Source of the DNA: Calycina herbarum
Lineage: Eukaryota > Ascomycota > Leotiomycetes > Helotiales > Pezizellaceae
NCBI GenBank assembly: GCA_001414485.1
Contig: LLEY01000130.1
Coordinates: 111,055-175,054, forward strand
Reading direction: 5' to 3'
DNA: 64,000 bases
Every line of letters begins with the position of its first letter. Within the stretch, counting starts at the first letter, position 1. Position numbers and translations under genes: made by a program. The notes below the pieces were generated by a model. That model did not search any database, was not told the DNA's origin, and saw only the letters and a list, made by a program, of their open reading frames with translations. Shown one piece after another: positions 36,446 to 49,918 of the stretch.

Positions 36446-39400
36446 ACTGTTTGCATCCTGCAACTCTATATGCACTTCCTCCAAACCCGGGCAATATCAA
36501 GGTGCACCACAATATCAAGAACGCCCCCTCGTGGTTCCCTGGACCTTATGTCGGCACTTCAAAGCATATAAAAACACTGCAGCGGGGAAGACGGAAGAAA
36601 TAGGAAAGAATGCCCAATGTCTTAATCAAATACTACTTTATCAGAATGTTCTCATATATTCTCAGAGAAGACATGAGACAGAGCTGATCAGTGATCACTA
36701 TTTATCGGGCCTCTGCACTGCATTCAATAGCCAATGCGGCTTTGATCACAAAGTCCATGTCCCAAGTCAAGTGTCCCATTTGGAAGGAACCCTCTACGAG
36801 GTCGGTCACGATATACCCGAAGTCAGCCATGGAAGTGACCAACTGACCGAAGTTAGGTAGCAAACAAAAAGGCAAACGCAACTCGAAAAAAAGAATATTG
36901 GGCTGGGTCATGGTGGTTCCTTCCTCGTTGACAACTTGACACACCCGCGGCAAGACTTGCTTCATTCCGGGTGGCTCCTTCTCTTCTCCGAAATACTTCT
37001 CAAATTAAAAACCAACAAAACCCAGTAGTTGCAAATTCAATACCCTACGATTCCTTCTGCACATCATCTTGCGTATTTCGTAGCTCCCTCCCGCCTCACG
37101 AATGTCATACAACCTCCTTTTCGAGTGGGTTCCTCAAAATATGTCAACGCATCTGCTTCCCCGCAAATTTTCTAGAATATTCAGCTTCTGCCTCATTCTA
37201 ATCCTTTCTTAAAAATAGCAAACACATTTAATTTGGTGTTGGTGCTACAAAACTCTTCCCCGATGCAGTCTCACTCCAAGGTCTTACCTAGACCTTGTTG
37301 GTTAGAGATGTACACTTGTGTTTGTGTGGCTTCCGGTGTCTCTTCCAGTTGTTTGCATGAAAAAATCGTGATGATCAGATTCTTTTACAGCTAATGCGAT
37401 ACTAGATCGTGACTTCCTTTCTCACTCCTTGCTCTTGTTGTGGCAGGGTGGTCGAGGACCCGTGGGTTGAGGGAAGGCGCGACCTGGATGGTCGATAAGG
37501 TCAAGTCAGGGAAGGAATGACCTTGAACAACCTAGACAATGTTTTCATGGCCAATGCGAGTTCAGATCATGCCTTCCTTTCTCGCTATCTTCGTCGACCT
37601 GACTCGAGCACAACCTTGAGATACGTAGAAACAATGTAGACTCTAGATTTTATTGCTAACTCGAGATTATGTTCTATCAGCAAGATTCCTATATACTATT
37701 TATTTATCTTATCTATTTTCTTTGTATTTTCTTACTCTTCTTGAATTCCGAAGAGGGCGATACATATCAGAATCTCTCTTTTAACCGCGATTCTTTGGTT
37801 CTAAGAGGGACTTCTTAAGCGATTTATGCTCTCGAAGTTTCATGCAATCGTAAACTCCTGGGAAGCTGCACACCTCACCTTGTCTTGTCGAGGTCGGGTT
37901 ACTACCCTTTATGATAGACTGTCTTGGAAGGCGCGACTGGGGAATCTGGCCTTGGTACCTGAGTGAGTCGACATGGAGTGGTGATCGAAGTCTTTCTTTC
38001 CTTCACATTTGCTTCGACCTCCCAGAGGCATTCGATCCCTTTCCTTCTGAAATTAAGTTAAGCTGCAAGATTAATTCCATTGGACACTTTCACGTGGATT
38101 AATTTCAGTTACTTTGCTCTAGGTCACGTTTATATCACATGTTCGAAATGCCATTTCTTTCTTCATAAACGTTGTTCCACCTCGGGGCATTTAATTTACT
38201 TCGTACAAAGAAGAAGAAGCTTCTATTATAGCTCTGGGACTTCTAACTACAATTAATAGTTCCAAACTCTATCTCCAAGTGGACAGAATAAGCACTGTCT
38301 TTTCGTCGTCGTAACTCAACGTTCAGATTGAAACTATTTCTTCTTCTTCAATCTTTTGCGACAAAGGTAACTATTTGTCGTTTTTGCAATTGTTAGACGT
38401 TGATTTATTTATTTTGCTGTTTTAATGAAGTCGCTTATCATGGAGCATGGGAGTTTGAGCAACGCTTAAATCTCCTGGTTACAGAGCAATTGCATACAGC
38501 ATCCGTCAGCCAAGCTTATTCGTGTCTGGAGTCTGTTGTGAAGAAGAGGTGGTTCATTACTATTTAAATCTGCTATTGAGGTCTCAAAAAAAATATTTTC
38601 ATGGTTTGTTTGGTGGAGTAAGACCCTACTTCAGGGTCCTCTCTTGCATTGGTCTTGACGTCATTCTCTTGGCCTGAAAACAAGACAGCCTTGAATTTCT
38701 GTTCCTGCCTTAACAATGTGGACTAGATAAGAAGAATCACGTCTTATATCTTCGGTTCTCAGGAGTAAGTGGAAGCCGAGACTTAACAACCTCATCGCAG
38801 TACGTATATATTTGATTTTTGGTTTTCTAACTTGGAAGAGATAAGAAGGAGAAATAGCATGCACACGATGTGAAGGAGATGCAAGAACCACTGACACCAA
38901 GTTGCCTGGAACAAAGTAAGTTAGTTTTTGTTTCTGCGATTATTTGGTATTGAGTTATTGATATTGCGGTGCCGATGAAACCGCTAATTGTAGACTTTGA
39001 ATTCTACATGTGTATCGGAAGCATCAATGTTCCGAATTCTCTTTTCATAGAAGTCTCGGAAAGTTATCTTGGAATGGCTTGCTGGGATCGCGAATGAGTA
39101 GCGCCTAGTATCGAGGTTCGCATGATCATTTCAGAGGCTCTCCGTGGATATATTCGGAAACTTCGGGTTAATATCGGTATGGCAACTAGCCATTGTCTAG
39201 GCTGACAACTTGTGGAGGCGAAGTCATAGTGTGCTTAACAATTCTCGCTTACGCCAAGAACCCCCCGTCATTTCGCATAGAGACAACGTTCTTCCTCGCG
39301 TTTCCAAGCGCCTGGATCTCGAGTTTGTCATCGATAGATAGTATTGTGAGCCAATCAGATGCTAATGGTACTTGTAATTTACGAGATTTATCTAGGGCTG

Positions 39401-39897
39401 AAGAAGAATATTATTTTATTATTATGTGAGATAAGCTTGACCGGACACCACCCCGTGTTATAACCTCACGTGGACGACATAACATTTATTTTGCTACTGA
39501 GCCACGCCTTTCAACTGGCGAACGGTATATTCAAAGGAGAGAGGGAAAATATACCAAAAATCTAGAACTACTCTCTGCCAAAAAGCTAGTTAACATTGGG
39601 ACAAAGTCACATCCGTTCTAGTTCCCGTATTTTGCTTCATTGAAATTATAAGAGCGTTCAAGAAGTATCGTAGAGCTGTATTATAAGATATTAGAATTCA
39701 AACAAGCGCTCTGTGTAGAATGAACTCTTGTGGGAATGAAAGCTCACTCTAGAGTGAGATAAGCCATCCTTCTTCATAGAAAGCCCCCAAATTAGATTGT
39801 GATGAAAAAAGATACGATCTGGCTAATGATAGCAATCTAAGTATGAGAGGTATCTACTTTTGTCATTCAAATCATACTCTACTGGAGCACAGGCAGG
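36446..39897. other. 3.4 kb without a convincing gene
   Basis: Only short frames without known motifs. Copies of a GGAAGG-x-R-x-GACC-type repeat lie at 37471-37526 and 37924-37940. A related CCTTCCTTTCTCGCT phrase lies near 37575. Confidence 0.4.
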
Positions 39898-40165
39898 TAT
39901 ATATATGCATATCTCTTTTCCAAAGAATGACTCCTCACCACCTCCACATTCACCTCTCTTTCCTTTCCTTCTGTTTCCCTTGAAGCTTTTTCCCCATTCT
40001 TTTCCTCTCGGTTTTTTTGTTGTTCATTTTACTTCTCTTTTTACATATCACTAGATCAGAAACTTCGAAGTATCTGCCTCTTGACGATTATATCACTACA
40101 AACACCCAATCTTCACCCTCGTACCTTTTCCCCTCCAAAATTCGAGCCATCCGCCTCGCTTCACA
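39898..40165 (+). promoter_or_regulatory. TATA box and CT-rich leader of the secreted-protein gene
   Basis: A long TATATATATGCATA lies at 39898-39911, about 255 bp before the ATG. It is followed by a strongly pyrimidine-rich tract (about 39915-40050), a common layout of highly expressed fungal promoters and leaders. The transcription start is not known. Confidence 0.5.
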
Positions 40166-42001
40166 ATGCGTGGCACCAATAAATTTTGGGCAGCTCTCCC
40201 CGCTGTCCTGATGCTCACTCACCGAGCTCTTGCTGCACCATCAGTGATTGTGGAAAGATTTCCAGACATCAAGCTTCCGGACATCAAACTTCCAGATTGC
40301 GACGCGAGTCTCAATCTCGATACTATCCAGGACAAGGGCAAGTTTTGGTATGACACTGGAGCCGAACAGTACGCCGACCAATTTCTCACTAACGTCTACC
40401 ATGCTGGAGGGGACCATACGAAATGGGCTCAGGAATTGGTGAGTGGTCGCCTTGGATTTTTCACCTTGAACTTTCATCATTCTAATGATCGTAGTATACG
40501 AGAATCTTCCCTGAATCGAAACAAACCTACTGTAAGTCAAATCTGGAGATGCCTCATTGCCTTGGCCACCAAGTTTTGGCTCTTTTCTTGCTTTTAGAAT
40601 CTGCATTTTCTTTTATCGACTCGGGAGAAGCAAATATGAGACATCTCTAACATATTCTTGACATGTATAGTCAGTTGTATCAACACTGGTGCACTTTGCT
40701 TCGCTTCCAAGGAATGTAGTAAGTGACTTTTTTTCTTTTACCTTCCACGTTAGACCCTCGATACACAAAATGCTAAAAACCATCCAGAAGAGTACAATGC
40801 CAAAGGCTTAGGCGGCCTTTACTACTTGTTCATATCCATGGAGAACTTTCATAACTGGATGACGGCAGTGCGAGGTCGATTCGATGAAGCCGTTCTAAAC
40901 ACCGCCTTCCAAATAGATAGTATATCGAACGATCTCAAACTGGTACAGGGAAATAAGCCCGAAGTAAATGTGTGGGCGATTGTTGCCGCTTGTTTTTCTA
41001 TTCGTGCCGCTGGTCTTGCCATAATCCCGGGTGCGGCACCCCTAGCAGCGGCGACTGCTGCAGTGAGTGGTGTTTTTAGTATCGGAGCTGCCTTATCAGA
41101 GTAAGTTGCCCGGCCTAGCTTAGAACAGTCAATCTTTGTTTGGTTTTGACTGATCATTGTCTCTTTCTAGTGCATATAATAAACCAGACCAATTACCCGA
41201 TACATCAGCCGAATCATTAGGACACATGATGTCACAAGTGTCACTGAAGGGATGGGCAGCTGTCGACGGACTAGTGGCAGCCGTTTTTGGCTATCAAGTT
41301 GATCAACAAAAGATTCCTCAAAGCTTGAGAGTTGGAGGGGTTCAAAACCCCGCAGTCTCGGTCTTCGGATTCGGTGGGTGGCTCAAAAATAGTGCTACTG
41401 ATGGTCTGAATAACTGGTTCGAATTCGCCAAGGATAGCTTGGTAAGTCGATGTTCTCCATACTTCAACTATTTTTATTTACTTTTGCATAGAAACATGCT
41501 CTCGTCTGGCAGTTTTTGGCAAATTACAGAGGGGTGTATGTAATTATCCGAGACGATCTTTACGATGCTGGTCGATGCTCGAATCCAAACAACGCGTGGG
41601 ATGCTACTGCCCAGCGATGCTACGACATGATGATCTGGAACCAAGAAACAAAAGATCATGATGGGAAGAATAGGTACTTTGGGGGTGCGCCTGATCTTGA
41701 AGGAATATGGGCCCGGTAACTTTCTAACCTCCTCCTTCTGCGTTGATAGACGAACTGACTAAATTCTAGGTATGACATGGACAAGTTGACTGTTATGAAA
41801 AATGCCGCCCAATGCTGGGAGAATAATGGGGGTAAGATGGGAGACTTTGAGCCGCATGATCAGTTCGCGGCTGTTGACGGACCTCCTCCCTGTTTCTACC
41901 GCATTACTGTTAAGAAAGGATGGTTTCGCAAGGGTGCTTTTATAACTCTTGATGGCAAATACCCAGGACAACCAAAAGACGGCGAGCATTGGCCTTACTG
42001 A
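40166..42001 (+). CDS. Secreted protein of unknown function
   Basis: Seven exons: 40166-40438, 40495-40531, 40671-40718, 40788-41100, 41171-41441, 41492-41715, 41770-42001 (465 residues). A clear signal peptide (residues 1-23, ending HRALA/APS) is followed by a short repeat DIKLPDIKLPDCD. A Cys-containing segment (CINTGALCFASKEC) and a predicted helical region come next. A long Ala-rich hydrophobic stretch (WAIVAACFSIRAAGLAIIPGAAPLAAA and on) follows, looking more like a buried hairpin than a signal. The C-terminal third is mixed, with several Cys and Trp (RCSNPNNAWDATAQRCY, QCWENNGG). It resembles a fungal secreted family I know only as uncharacterised. Small exons 2 and 3 (37 and 48 bp) are supported by frame and splice signals. 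No catalytic motif was seen. The strong TATA and CT-rich leader suggest regulated high expression. Confidence 0.82.
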
Positions 42002-43790
42002 ATGTGGCTTTCGATTTTCTTAGGCTAAGACGAGACGGATTTTGAGGGAAGGCTTGGGATAAGTTAGTTGATATTTTGGAGTTAAGGAGTATATGTTTTT
42101 CTTTTTCTCTCTCTTTGTCTTTATAATTTTTGCGGGTTACATAGAGAGCTAATGAATTCATTTAACCTCTGAAATACAGTTCTGGTGATATAGCTAAACA
42201 AGGTAGCTTCCATGTATAATATTTCCCGACCTTCCATAATAGAAAACATTCGAGAGGATTAAAATTACCACTACGAGCATACTTCTAAGACTCGCTCTCA
42301 TGTGTCTCATTGTCATTGCCGTTGTTACCTCACTTAGATTCAAGTCACAGCCCCCCTCTTATTGCCCCACGCACAACCTATCGCCCCATATCCACATCTA
42401 TTGCTCATTCTCAAAATCAGTAAAACCTCATCAGCAAACAAAATAACCAAGTATCTTAATACAAAATACATGTACCCCCTACATCTAACACCCCAATAGA
42501 ACTTAACTGCAAACCTCTCCCCTCAAACATCACACCCAAATACCACAACATCTAGAGACTAGCTTCCTCCAAAGCAAACCAAATCAAACTATCAGAACGA
42601 CTTTAACCTCTCCATCAACTACTCACTGAACCCAATTCAGCAGCGCCTCTCAAACCCCATTTCCAACCCCAGTAACTAAGAAAATTACAATTTTCCAAAA
42701 TCAACGACCTCCATCCTCCCTCTCATCCCCATCAAGACCCAGGCCTTCAAAAAATGTATATCTTTTAAAAAATACAATACAAAGCCCCATGCCAGTGCCT
42801 ATCTCCATATTTCCCGTCTCGAGAATTCCCAGACCAGCGCCGCAGCAAATTCGCTAATACAAACCATTTCTTCATCAGGACAATTTCAACTCTAATTCCC
42901 CTAAACACCTAGAACCAATCAAAAATGAACCTAGACAGTTGGAACCGTAGAAAGATAAAAGAAAAACGTATACTATATACTTCTACATTCCCCCCCCCAA
43001 AACAAACAAATTACACCTCCATTCCCCATCACGCTCTCTACATCAACACTCGATATCCCACAAGTTCCCGCACCAAAAACAGCTCAAAATATGCACCTCA
43101 ATCCAAAAGAGGGAATAGAGAGGTTAACAAACACGTGAGTGGCTGATACATTCTGCACCACGGGTTGACAGGCAGCTTCTGGCAGCTCACTATTGGCTTA
43201 CCCAAAGAAAAAAAAATGTTAGAGGAAAAGAGCGTGTGTGTATCAACACCCCCAACCCGATTATCGGAGGCAAAGAACTTCAATACCAGGCGGGTACTGA
43301 GAGTCGTGTATTCAATCTCTCCTCTTTACCCACTTCAAGGTCAAGGTGAGAGGGAAAAGAATAATAGAGTCATCAAAGGATCGAATCGAGGAACGAGAAG
43401 GAACGATCTCGACCTGACTTCAGTCATGCCTTCCCTTCTCCATCCTCTTCAAGAGGTAAGAGGGAAGGAGCGACATTCGGACTCGACTTTTTCGCCACCT
43501 ATACTGATCAAGGAAGGAACGACCTCGATCTCAACCTCGACCTCAGGTTGAGTGGACCATTGGGGGTATCATGTCCCTTGGTCTTAGTAAAGAGTGCTGT
43601 ATTGACCTTCGAATCACAACTCCATACCCAGCCACCCCAAAACACCCGAGAGGAGAGAATGCTTATCTATATGCTACCCACAACATAACTCGTATATCTA
43701 TCTCACAGAGTAACCCCCTTGACAGAACCCAAGGTTTCTCGTCAAGAGAAACCTAATGAACAAGGGGACTCTCCTCCCAGCACAACTCCC
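42002..43790. other. Intergenic, C/A-rich, with dispersed repeat copies
   Basis: No gene seen. The left half is unusually rich in A and C with very little G. Between 43390 and 43550 lie at least three copies of a GGAAGGAACGACCTCGA-type repeat (near 43394, 43461 and 43511). Confidence 0.45.
43394..43550 (+). repeat. Clustered GGAAGGA-x-CGACCTCGA-type repeats
   Basis: Three copies within 160 bp, each with GGAAGGARYGAYCTCGAC or a close variant. Relatives lie at 37471-37526, 37924-37940 and on both strands at 59795-59960. Confidence 0.55.
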
Positions 43791-46216
43791 TCACAATAAC
43801 CGAAACCCTGCCCCCTCCAAATTCTCCCCCACATCCAGCAGTGGCCTGCCCTGCAAAGGATACGCCCAAAAAATCGGATTCTCCCCCATCTTCACCCTCG
43901 AAATCCCATTAATAGCATCCACACTCGCAATATTAGGACAAAAGAGATTCATACTCGTACTTTTGGGCTTACAAACCTCCTTATAATCCTCGGATCTCCC
44001 TGGAGAATCCTCCAATTGGAAATCGATTTTCCAATGGCCAATAAAGTAGTAAAGAATATCAAGACCACGTTTGGCGAAACCGTGACATCCTGTCATTTCT
44101 TTCAGGTATCGGACGCCTCTTTCGAGGGCAGCGGGACCCGTGTCGTCGAGGCCCATTGTGACGGCGTGGGCGATGCTGGAGGTGAGGACAAAGTAAGGGA
44201 CGAAAGATGGGGTCCGGCGGAGGGTGTAGAGTTGCGAGTAGGAATTGACTAGGGCGGATATCGCCTCGGCTGCTTGGTTGCAGACGTCTTTCGGGGAGAC
44301 GCCGGATTCTATGATGTCGAGTTTCATGAACGGCCGAAAGAGAAGTAGAATGGCGTAGTGATAATACATGCTTCCAAAGCTTAGTCCCATATGATTCCGA
44401 GAGTGAGGGAGAAAAAGAAAACTTACTGTGCGAACAAAACAGCAGGTGTGAAATTTTGACCCAATCTCAAGGATTCCGGGATCGCCTCATACCAGCTCAA
44501 AAATTTAGTATAGCACTGGAGCAAAATCTTGCTGGTCAATGGGCTACCCGGAGCATAAAGTTTGTAAAGACATGTGTGAACTATTTCCGACAGTTCACAA
44601 AAAGTCTTGAAAACGCTCCGGACATTGGATGGTTGTGTGCAGGAACGTTCTAGGGGTTCCCCTACTGAATTAGCCATATCTTTTATGGCAAAGTGCCATG
44701 TGGTAAGTAACATACCATCGTCTGTATATGGAATCCAATTTGAAGCTTCGACATGTGCGATGATTTTTGGTTTGGCAGCAAGTTTGATGTCACGCGAGAA
44801 TTGTGGTATCCGACCGATACTCAGTGACCAAGCTCTAAACAAAATTAGAAATCCAACATCAAAGAAGTCGGGGGTATTTCTGCCGAATGCTGCAAACTTA
44901 CTGGTCTAATGAGAAGGCACCCCAGAATGTAGCGGATCGCACAGCATATTCCGCTTGCTCTTCCGTATTCAAATTACCTTGATAGTCGCCGTCACGATGC
45001 AATCCCAGTTCGACAGCCAATCTGACTGATTGGCCTGCGAGGAATATGCTCTCACTAGAGCGTCCACAACTAGCTTCTCGAATAGACATCAGACCCATCG
45101 CTTGAATAGTAGTCATGACATGCCGATCATCCTCAGCTTCCAGCAGTTTTGACGCCTCTGCAAAGAAGTGATCTCCCGCAGTATTGCTTTTTTCGGGGTC
45201 CGTCCGAGACTTTGGCTGATTGGAAAACCTACAACCCAGAGCCAAGATGGCATTTACAAGAATAGGTGAGCAATATCGCCTGCTACCAGTTCTGTATCCT
45301 TCCAGAAAATGCTCCTTGCTCAATGAAGCGAAGGTTGGGTATTCCCAGCAGAAATACAAAGCCATCAGGTGTTCAACAAAAGCATTGTCGGAAGTCACAG
45401 TAGTCCATGTGTCGTTCAAATGACTTGTCCCTCCTTCAAAATGCCAGCTGTCACCCCCAGGCTGCCCCAAGATGGTATTTTGTCCTTTCTCCCTGGCATC
45501 TTGGGTTGCACTATCAGGCGTCGAGGTGCTTTCAAAATCTCGGTGCCATGTGCCAACCAAGCCATGAGTAGCTGGAAGTTCATGGTGAACAGAAGGTATC
45601 GTCTCTGGGTCCCATATCATGGGATCATCTTGTTGTGGCCCATTTTTTGTTTCGGCAAAGTCCCCTTGAGTCCCTGCAGGCCGAACGAAAGCCTGATAGT
45701 GGGGTCCGAGATAGTTTTCGGTATGTATCGCAGGTTGCAATGCGTTTGCGATATTTTGGTGATCACTATTTCGGGAGAAGGTTGTAGTATTTCCGCTGCC
45801 ACTGGGTGATAAGGATGTAGAGCTTCGGCCGTCCAGTGCTTCGCTTATGCTCTCCAGCGGCTCGCCACGACGGATCTTTTCGATAATTTGTTCTGATTGC
45901 TCGTCCCGGGCAATTGCTGACAATATACGCTCGCTCTGACGTTGGCTTGTTTTGAGTTTCTCAATCTCCGTCCTCATATGTTCTTTCGACTGGCGAACGG
46001 GGAGCTCGTACATACATTCGACGCCGCGTTGAGTGGTACATCGTCCACAGGGGACTTGGCCATCGCACTGAAAAGAGAAAGAAAATCAGCAAGCAGGACT
46101 CGAAATGGGAGATTGTGGCAATGGCAGACCTTAACTCTCTTCTTTCGACACTCTTTACATGCGTTTGGCGTAACAACTCCCAGTCCTCGTCTCCTCTTGG
46201 ATGCTGCTTCATCCAT
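43791..46216 (-). CDS. Zn2Cys6 transcription factor with fungal-specific middle domain
   Basis: Five exons on the minus strand: 46216-46130, 46067-44902, 44834-44716, 44661-44427, 44370-43791 (728 residues). The DNA-binding cluster is C20-x2-C23-x6-C30-x5-C36-x2-C39-x7-C47, split by intron 1 just before C30. A linker coiled coil follows (EHMRTEIEKLKTSQRQSERILSA). The fungal-specific transcription factor domain (about 225-560) contains YPTFASLSKEHFLEGY, VNAILALGCRF, SVRLAVELGLHRDGDY and FWGAFSLDQAWSLSIGR. This architecture and the GxGxGxxR-like helical motifs match the nirA-type group. Nuclear; the target pathway cannot be read from sequence. The nearest genes, an oxidase and a phospholipase C, are candidate targets by position only. 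Confidence 0.9.
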
Positions 46217-46932
46217 ATTTGTTGATAATCTTCGTCCTCCTCGCTTGATGGCCGATATACATCATATACGACCCGGGGGGAGTGGTGATCGCGGAAAAAG
46301 TGGTGCGAAGCGATTTGGAGGGGAATGGAGGGGTAAGGCAGAAGGCAGAAGATTTCGAGATTGGATGTAGAAGAACTGGTCTGGCCTGGCATGCTAAAAA
46401 AAAGTGCGACCATTCCAGGGTGTGGAATGACGTACGATAAAGGGTCCGGGTCCTTTCTTGTTGCTCTACTCTGCACTGCCTACACTACATCGGTGATGTG
46501 AAATATCTCGAGAAATAGGATGCTGAAGTGGGTGTATTGGGGGTCCCAGGTGTAGCAGCTGTACTATTCACAGTTGGTGGTGGTGTGGAGGATCGGCAGC
46601 TGCGTTGTGCCGAGTACAAGTACCATCAAGTAACTTGATACCCCTCAAGATTGGAGGGGTATAATCAAGAGAGTAATCAAATAGGGAGTCCGGCGCAATG
46701 CTCTGGAGAGGGAGATAAACAGATGATTGAACTCCCCTTGAGTATTGGAGATGGCATTTTCACATTCCCTCTCGGGGAAATGGCATGCTTGCGGACCGAC
46801 CCTCCGAGGCTATATCACGTGATTGGAGTAGAATTGGGGATTTTCCCGTTTCTCCACTGCTTTCATTCCCCTAATCCGGTCAAATACGACCTGGACTAAA
46901 GTAGGCATATAAATATCCAATCGGTGGTACAT
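46217..46932. other. Intergenic between oxidase 3' end and Zn2Cys6 gene start
   Basis: About 700 bp; contains the promoter of the transcription factor. No motif strong enough to name, and no coding frame. Confidence 0.45.
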
Positions 46933-49093
46933 CTATGAACAAAGCCCACCCACTCTTCTCATCATCTCCCCATCGCCCAACAACCCATCCTCATTTTCAC
47001 CAACATGAAAAGCCATAGCCATACCAACGGCCTGATGCCATAAAACATGACAGTGTAAGAACCACAACCCAGGATTCCCAACATTAACCCTCAAAACCAC
47101 ATATCCCATCGCACTGACGAAAACCGTGTCTTTCCTTATCGGATTAACAACATTCATCGGTCCCCCAGCCGGAGTCTTGGTTTGATCGAAAGGATTATAA
47201 GCCTCATCATACCCTCCAATACCTGCTTGATGAGAAGAAAGAATGAAGAAGTCATTTCCGTGCTACCAACACCAAAAGGATTAGTACATGAGGATACGAG
47301 TCCTGAATAGCAAGCTGGGGGGGGCTTGGCCTACCAAATGAAAAGGATGACCTCTATCATCAAAATTATTCAACACGATATCAACCCATCGTTCAGTCCC
47401 GTTCTTAATCCAAGGAACAAATTCATCTTCCCATTTGATTCTTTCCAATGCTAATAACGGCAAGGGATTCGAGCGCTTCGTTTCCCAGAATGTTTGGTTT
47501 ATGAAACCTTTTGGGGCGTTGTTGTATTCGCCCAGGATTTCTATCTTGGTGTAGAGGACGAAGGTTTTGTCTGCTGCAGCGGGGAGATTGGAAGTTGGAC
47601 CTAATGCTTTTGCGGGGTCGAAAATGGGGATTGGTGTTTTCTTTTCTGAGCTGGTAGGTGCTTCTTTCGTCTGATATGCAATGATTGGAAAATCCTGGAT
47701 CTCGGACAGGGCAAAGTTGCGGAATCGCAGATTTCTGGGGGGTTTGTTAGTAGATATCCACAGTCTTTGAAGAAGGGTTCTTACTCGGAATCCATCTCAA
47801 CTCTGAGAGCTGCTGTATGCTCATCAAAGTCGGGGGAACGTTCAACGATTACATCCATCCTCTCCCCGGGATACAAAATCCCCACTGAAAGAGCATTAGG
47901 TGCCCCAGAGATTGTGGAGCCACCGTCAACCTGGATGACTTTTATGCTGTATCCAATCAAGGATATTGTATACCCAACCATTGCTCTAGAAGTCTGTTAG
48001 TCACATATTCATACGCTCCTTTCATTTCACATTACCCTGTATTCACAATACACAACCTAGTACGGTCTCCCTCAAACTTCATCTGCGGGACCGCAACACG
48101 TTTGCATTCTATAGGATGAGCCGGAACAGACATAGAGCAATTAAAATATCCCTTCCCATTGATCACAAGCGAATCAGGAGACGGCTTCTTAAGTCAGTGA
48201 ATGCTCATCCAAGTTTTCCGGATGTAATACCTCATTCCCAGCATTCGAAAAGTCTTTGTAATAATCCTGGACTTCGTGACTTGGTCGATGATACCAATCA
48301 CCAATGAGAAGATTCATTTCCTCATCATAACCATATTCTTTCTGTTCTGAAAATCCGGAGTCTGTCGGTTTATGGATCACCAAACCACCGTACATACCAT
48401 CCGCACGTTGAAGTTCGGAATGTGCGTGATACCTAGATATCGTCAATTTTGCCCGTGAAAATCAGTGCAAAATATAGATTTGCTTACCAAAAAGTCCCCG
48501 CTTGGTCATTATCAATCTTGAATTTATACGTGAAGGACTTTGATGGACCAATAGGACATTGAGTCAACCCAACAGCACCATCCATTTCATTCGCACCTAC
48601 AGAAATTATCAGTAACTATATCAAACATAAATATGAATCTGTGAGATGGAGAATATTACCCCTCATCCAAAGTCCATGCCAATGAATAGCAACCCCCTCA
48701 TCTCTCAACCCATTATGAATCTCAACCTCAATCTCATCCCCCGATCTAGTTTCAATCAACGGACCAGGAAATTGACCTATTCCCAAATTAATATCGCACA
48801 ACTCGAAATCCGTCGTGGGGAATAAACAAACCATTTATCAAATAAACCAACTTCTCAACCCCATCCGGACTCCGAATCCCCGATGTAATTTTCCATACAT
48901 GTTTTATCGTTTTTGGCTCTCGATGAACATGGTCCTCTGGGTGCAGTACCACACCGAGACTGGCTGGCTCAGTGAGGAAATCATAGCCGATGTTGAGATG
49001 GGATGAGAGTGAGCTAAGGTCGATGGTGCAGTAAAGGAAGGTGCTGAGGAGGAATGTGGTGAACAGGATGAGACGGTTACGGGAGAGTAACAT
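46933..49093 (-). CDS. Membrane-anchored laccase-like multicopper oxidase
   Basis: Eight exons on the minus strand: 49093-48832, 48776-48660, 48596-48488, 48432-48231, 48187-48036, 47985-47785, 47734-47335, 47262-46933 (590 residues). Introns are 43-118 bp, all in frame. The N-terminus has a single hydrophobic segment (about 8-25) behind basic residues, so it is a signal peptide or, more likely, a type II anchor. All four copper-ligand motifs are present: HWHG at 119-122, YHAH at 164-167, HPFHLHG at 477-483 and HCHVLWHQAVGM at 551-562. Three cupredoxin domains are implied. Enzymes of this family oxidise phenols or metal ions and reduce oxygen to water; which substrate applies here is unclear. 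The gene shares an 825 bp upstream region with the divergent phospholipase C. Confidence 0.93.
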
Positions 49094-49918
49094 TTGGTGG
49101 ATGTTTGGGTGTCATGAGAGAATGCTTGGTTTCTTTTTTCGCATGCTTGGGATTCACATTTCTCTTGACTTGACTGTTTTCGTGAGTATGTCGGAGTTTT
49201 AGTGTCGCGATGGGTTTAGTGGTGTCCAGTTTAGCTTGGGAGACGAGACATTTCGTGACTAGATTTGCAGGAAGTTTCCACACTCTTGATAATCAATTTC
49301 AGGCAATACTTGTCCAGTTCATCTCATGCGACAATATGTCAGTCAGCGTCGAGGTCGTCGCAAAAACCAGTGAAGTCAATCGAAAAAATGATGCGCTCTT
49401 GCCAAGCCCTCTAAAATAGCAAACATCCGCCTTCTCCATTCCATGCCTCACATCTCAGGCGCTAGACCCACCCCCCAAAAGTGGCTGCAAAAGCCGCGTG
49501 GCTGCTAGTCAAGATCTGATTCGTGCCCTCGTATCTGAATGCCAGCTCTCACATTCGTCAACAGACCTCTCACTAGCGTCGTCATAGGATCATAGATTAG
49601 ACCCCCGTTTGCATTTCTATGGTGTGGTGTCTTTCTTGGTGTCTGATCTAAATATGTCAGCCAAAATTTCATGTCAAAATACCGTCGCATTTGACATCAG
49701 CCCCTCTTGATATCATGAATCCTACATCCGCAGAAAAAGAAGATCTCGAGACTGCCTTATGTCTTAACCAATAGCTCAGCTGGTATCGTAATCGACGAAC
49801 TGGGGTTCTGACATAAATCCGGTCGGGGTCTGTACGTCGTGCAGCTCTTGGCTTTTGGTCATCATCTTCACTCTTTTTCCCTTGTTGATTTTTTATTTCT
49901 CTTCAACAACGAAAAAAT
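49094..49918. promoter_or_regulatory. Divergent upstream region of oxidase and phospholipase C
   Basis: 825 bp between two diverging start codons of genes for extracellular or surface enzymes. Frames inside are short. A TAGCTCAGCTGGTA phrase near 49780 resembles a tRNA D-arm but the rest of a tRNA is absent. Confidence 0.45.

Noticed and set aside
36531..36965. ORFs of 87-109 codons beside the inverted-repeat element
   Set aside because: Could have been its transposase, but they have no DDE motif and do not lie within the terminal repeats.
49770..49845. tRNA-like sequence (TAGCTCAGCTGGTA near 49780)
   Set aside because: The D-arm phrase is right, but the matching D-stem partner, anticodon stem and GGTTCRAxxCC T-loop are missing.
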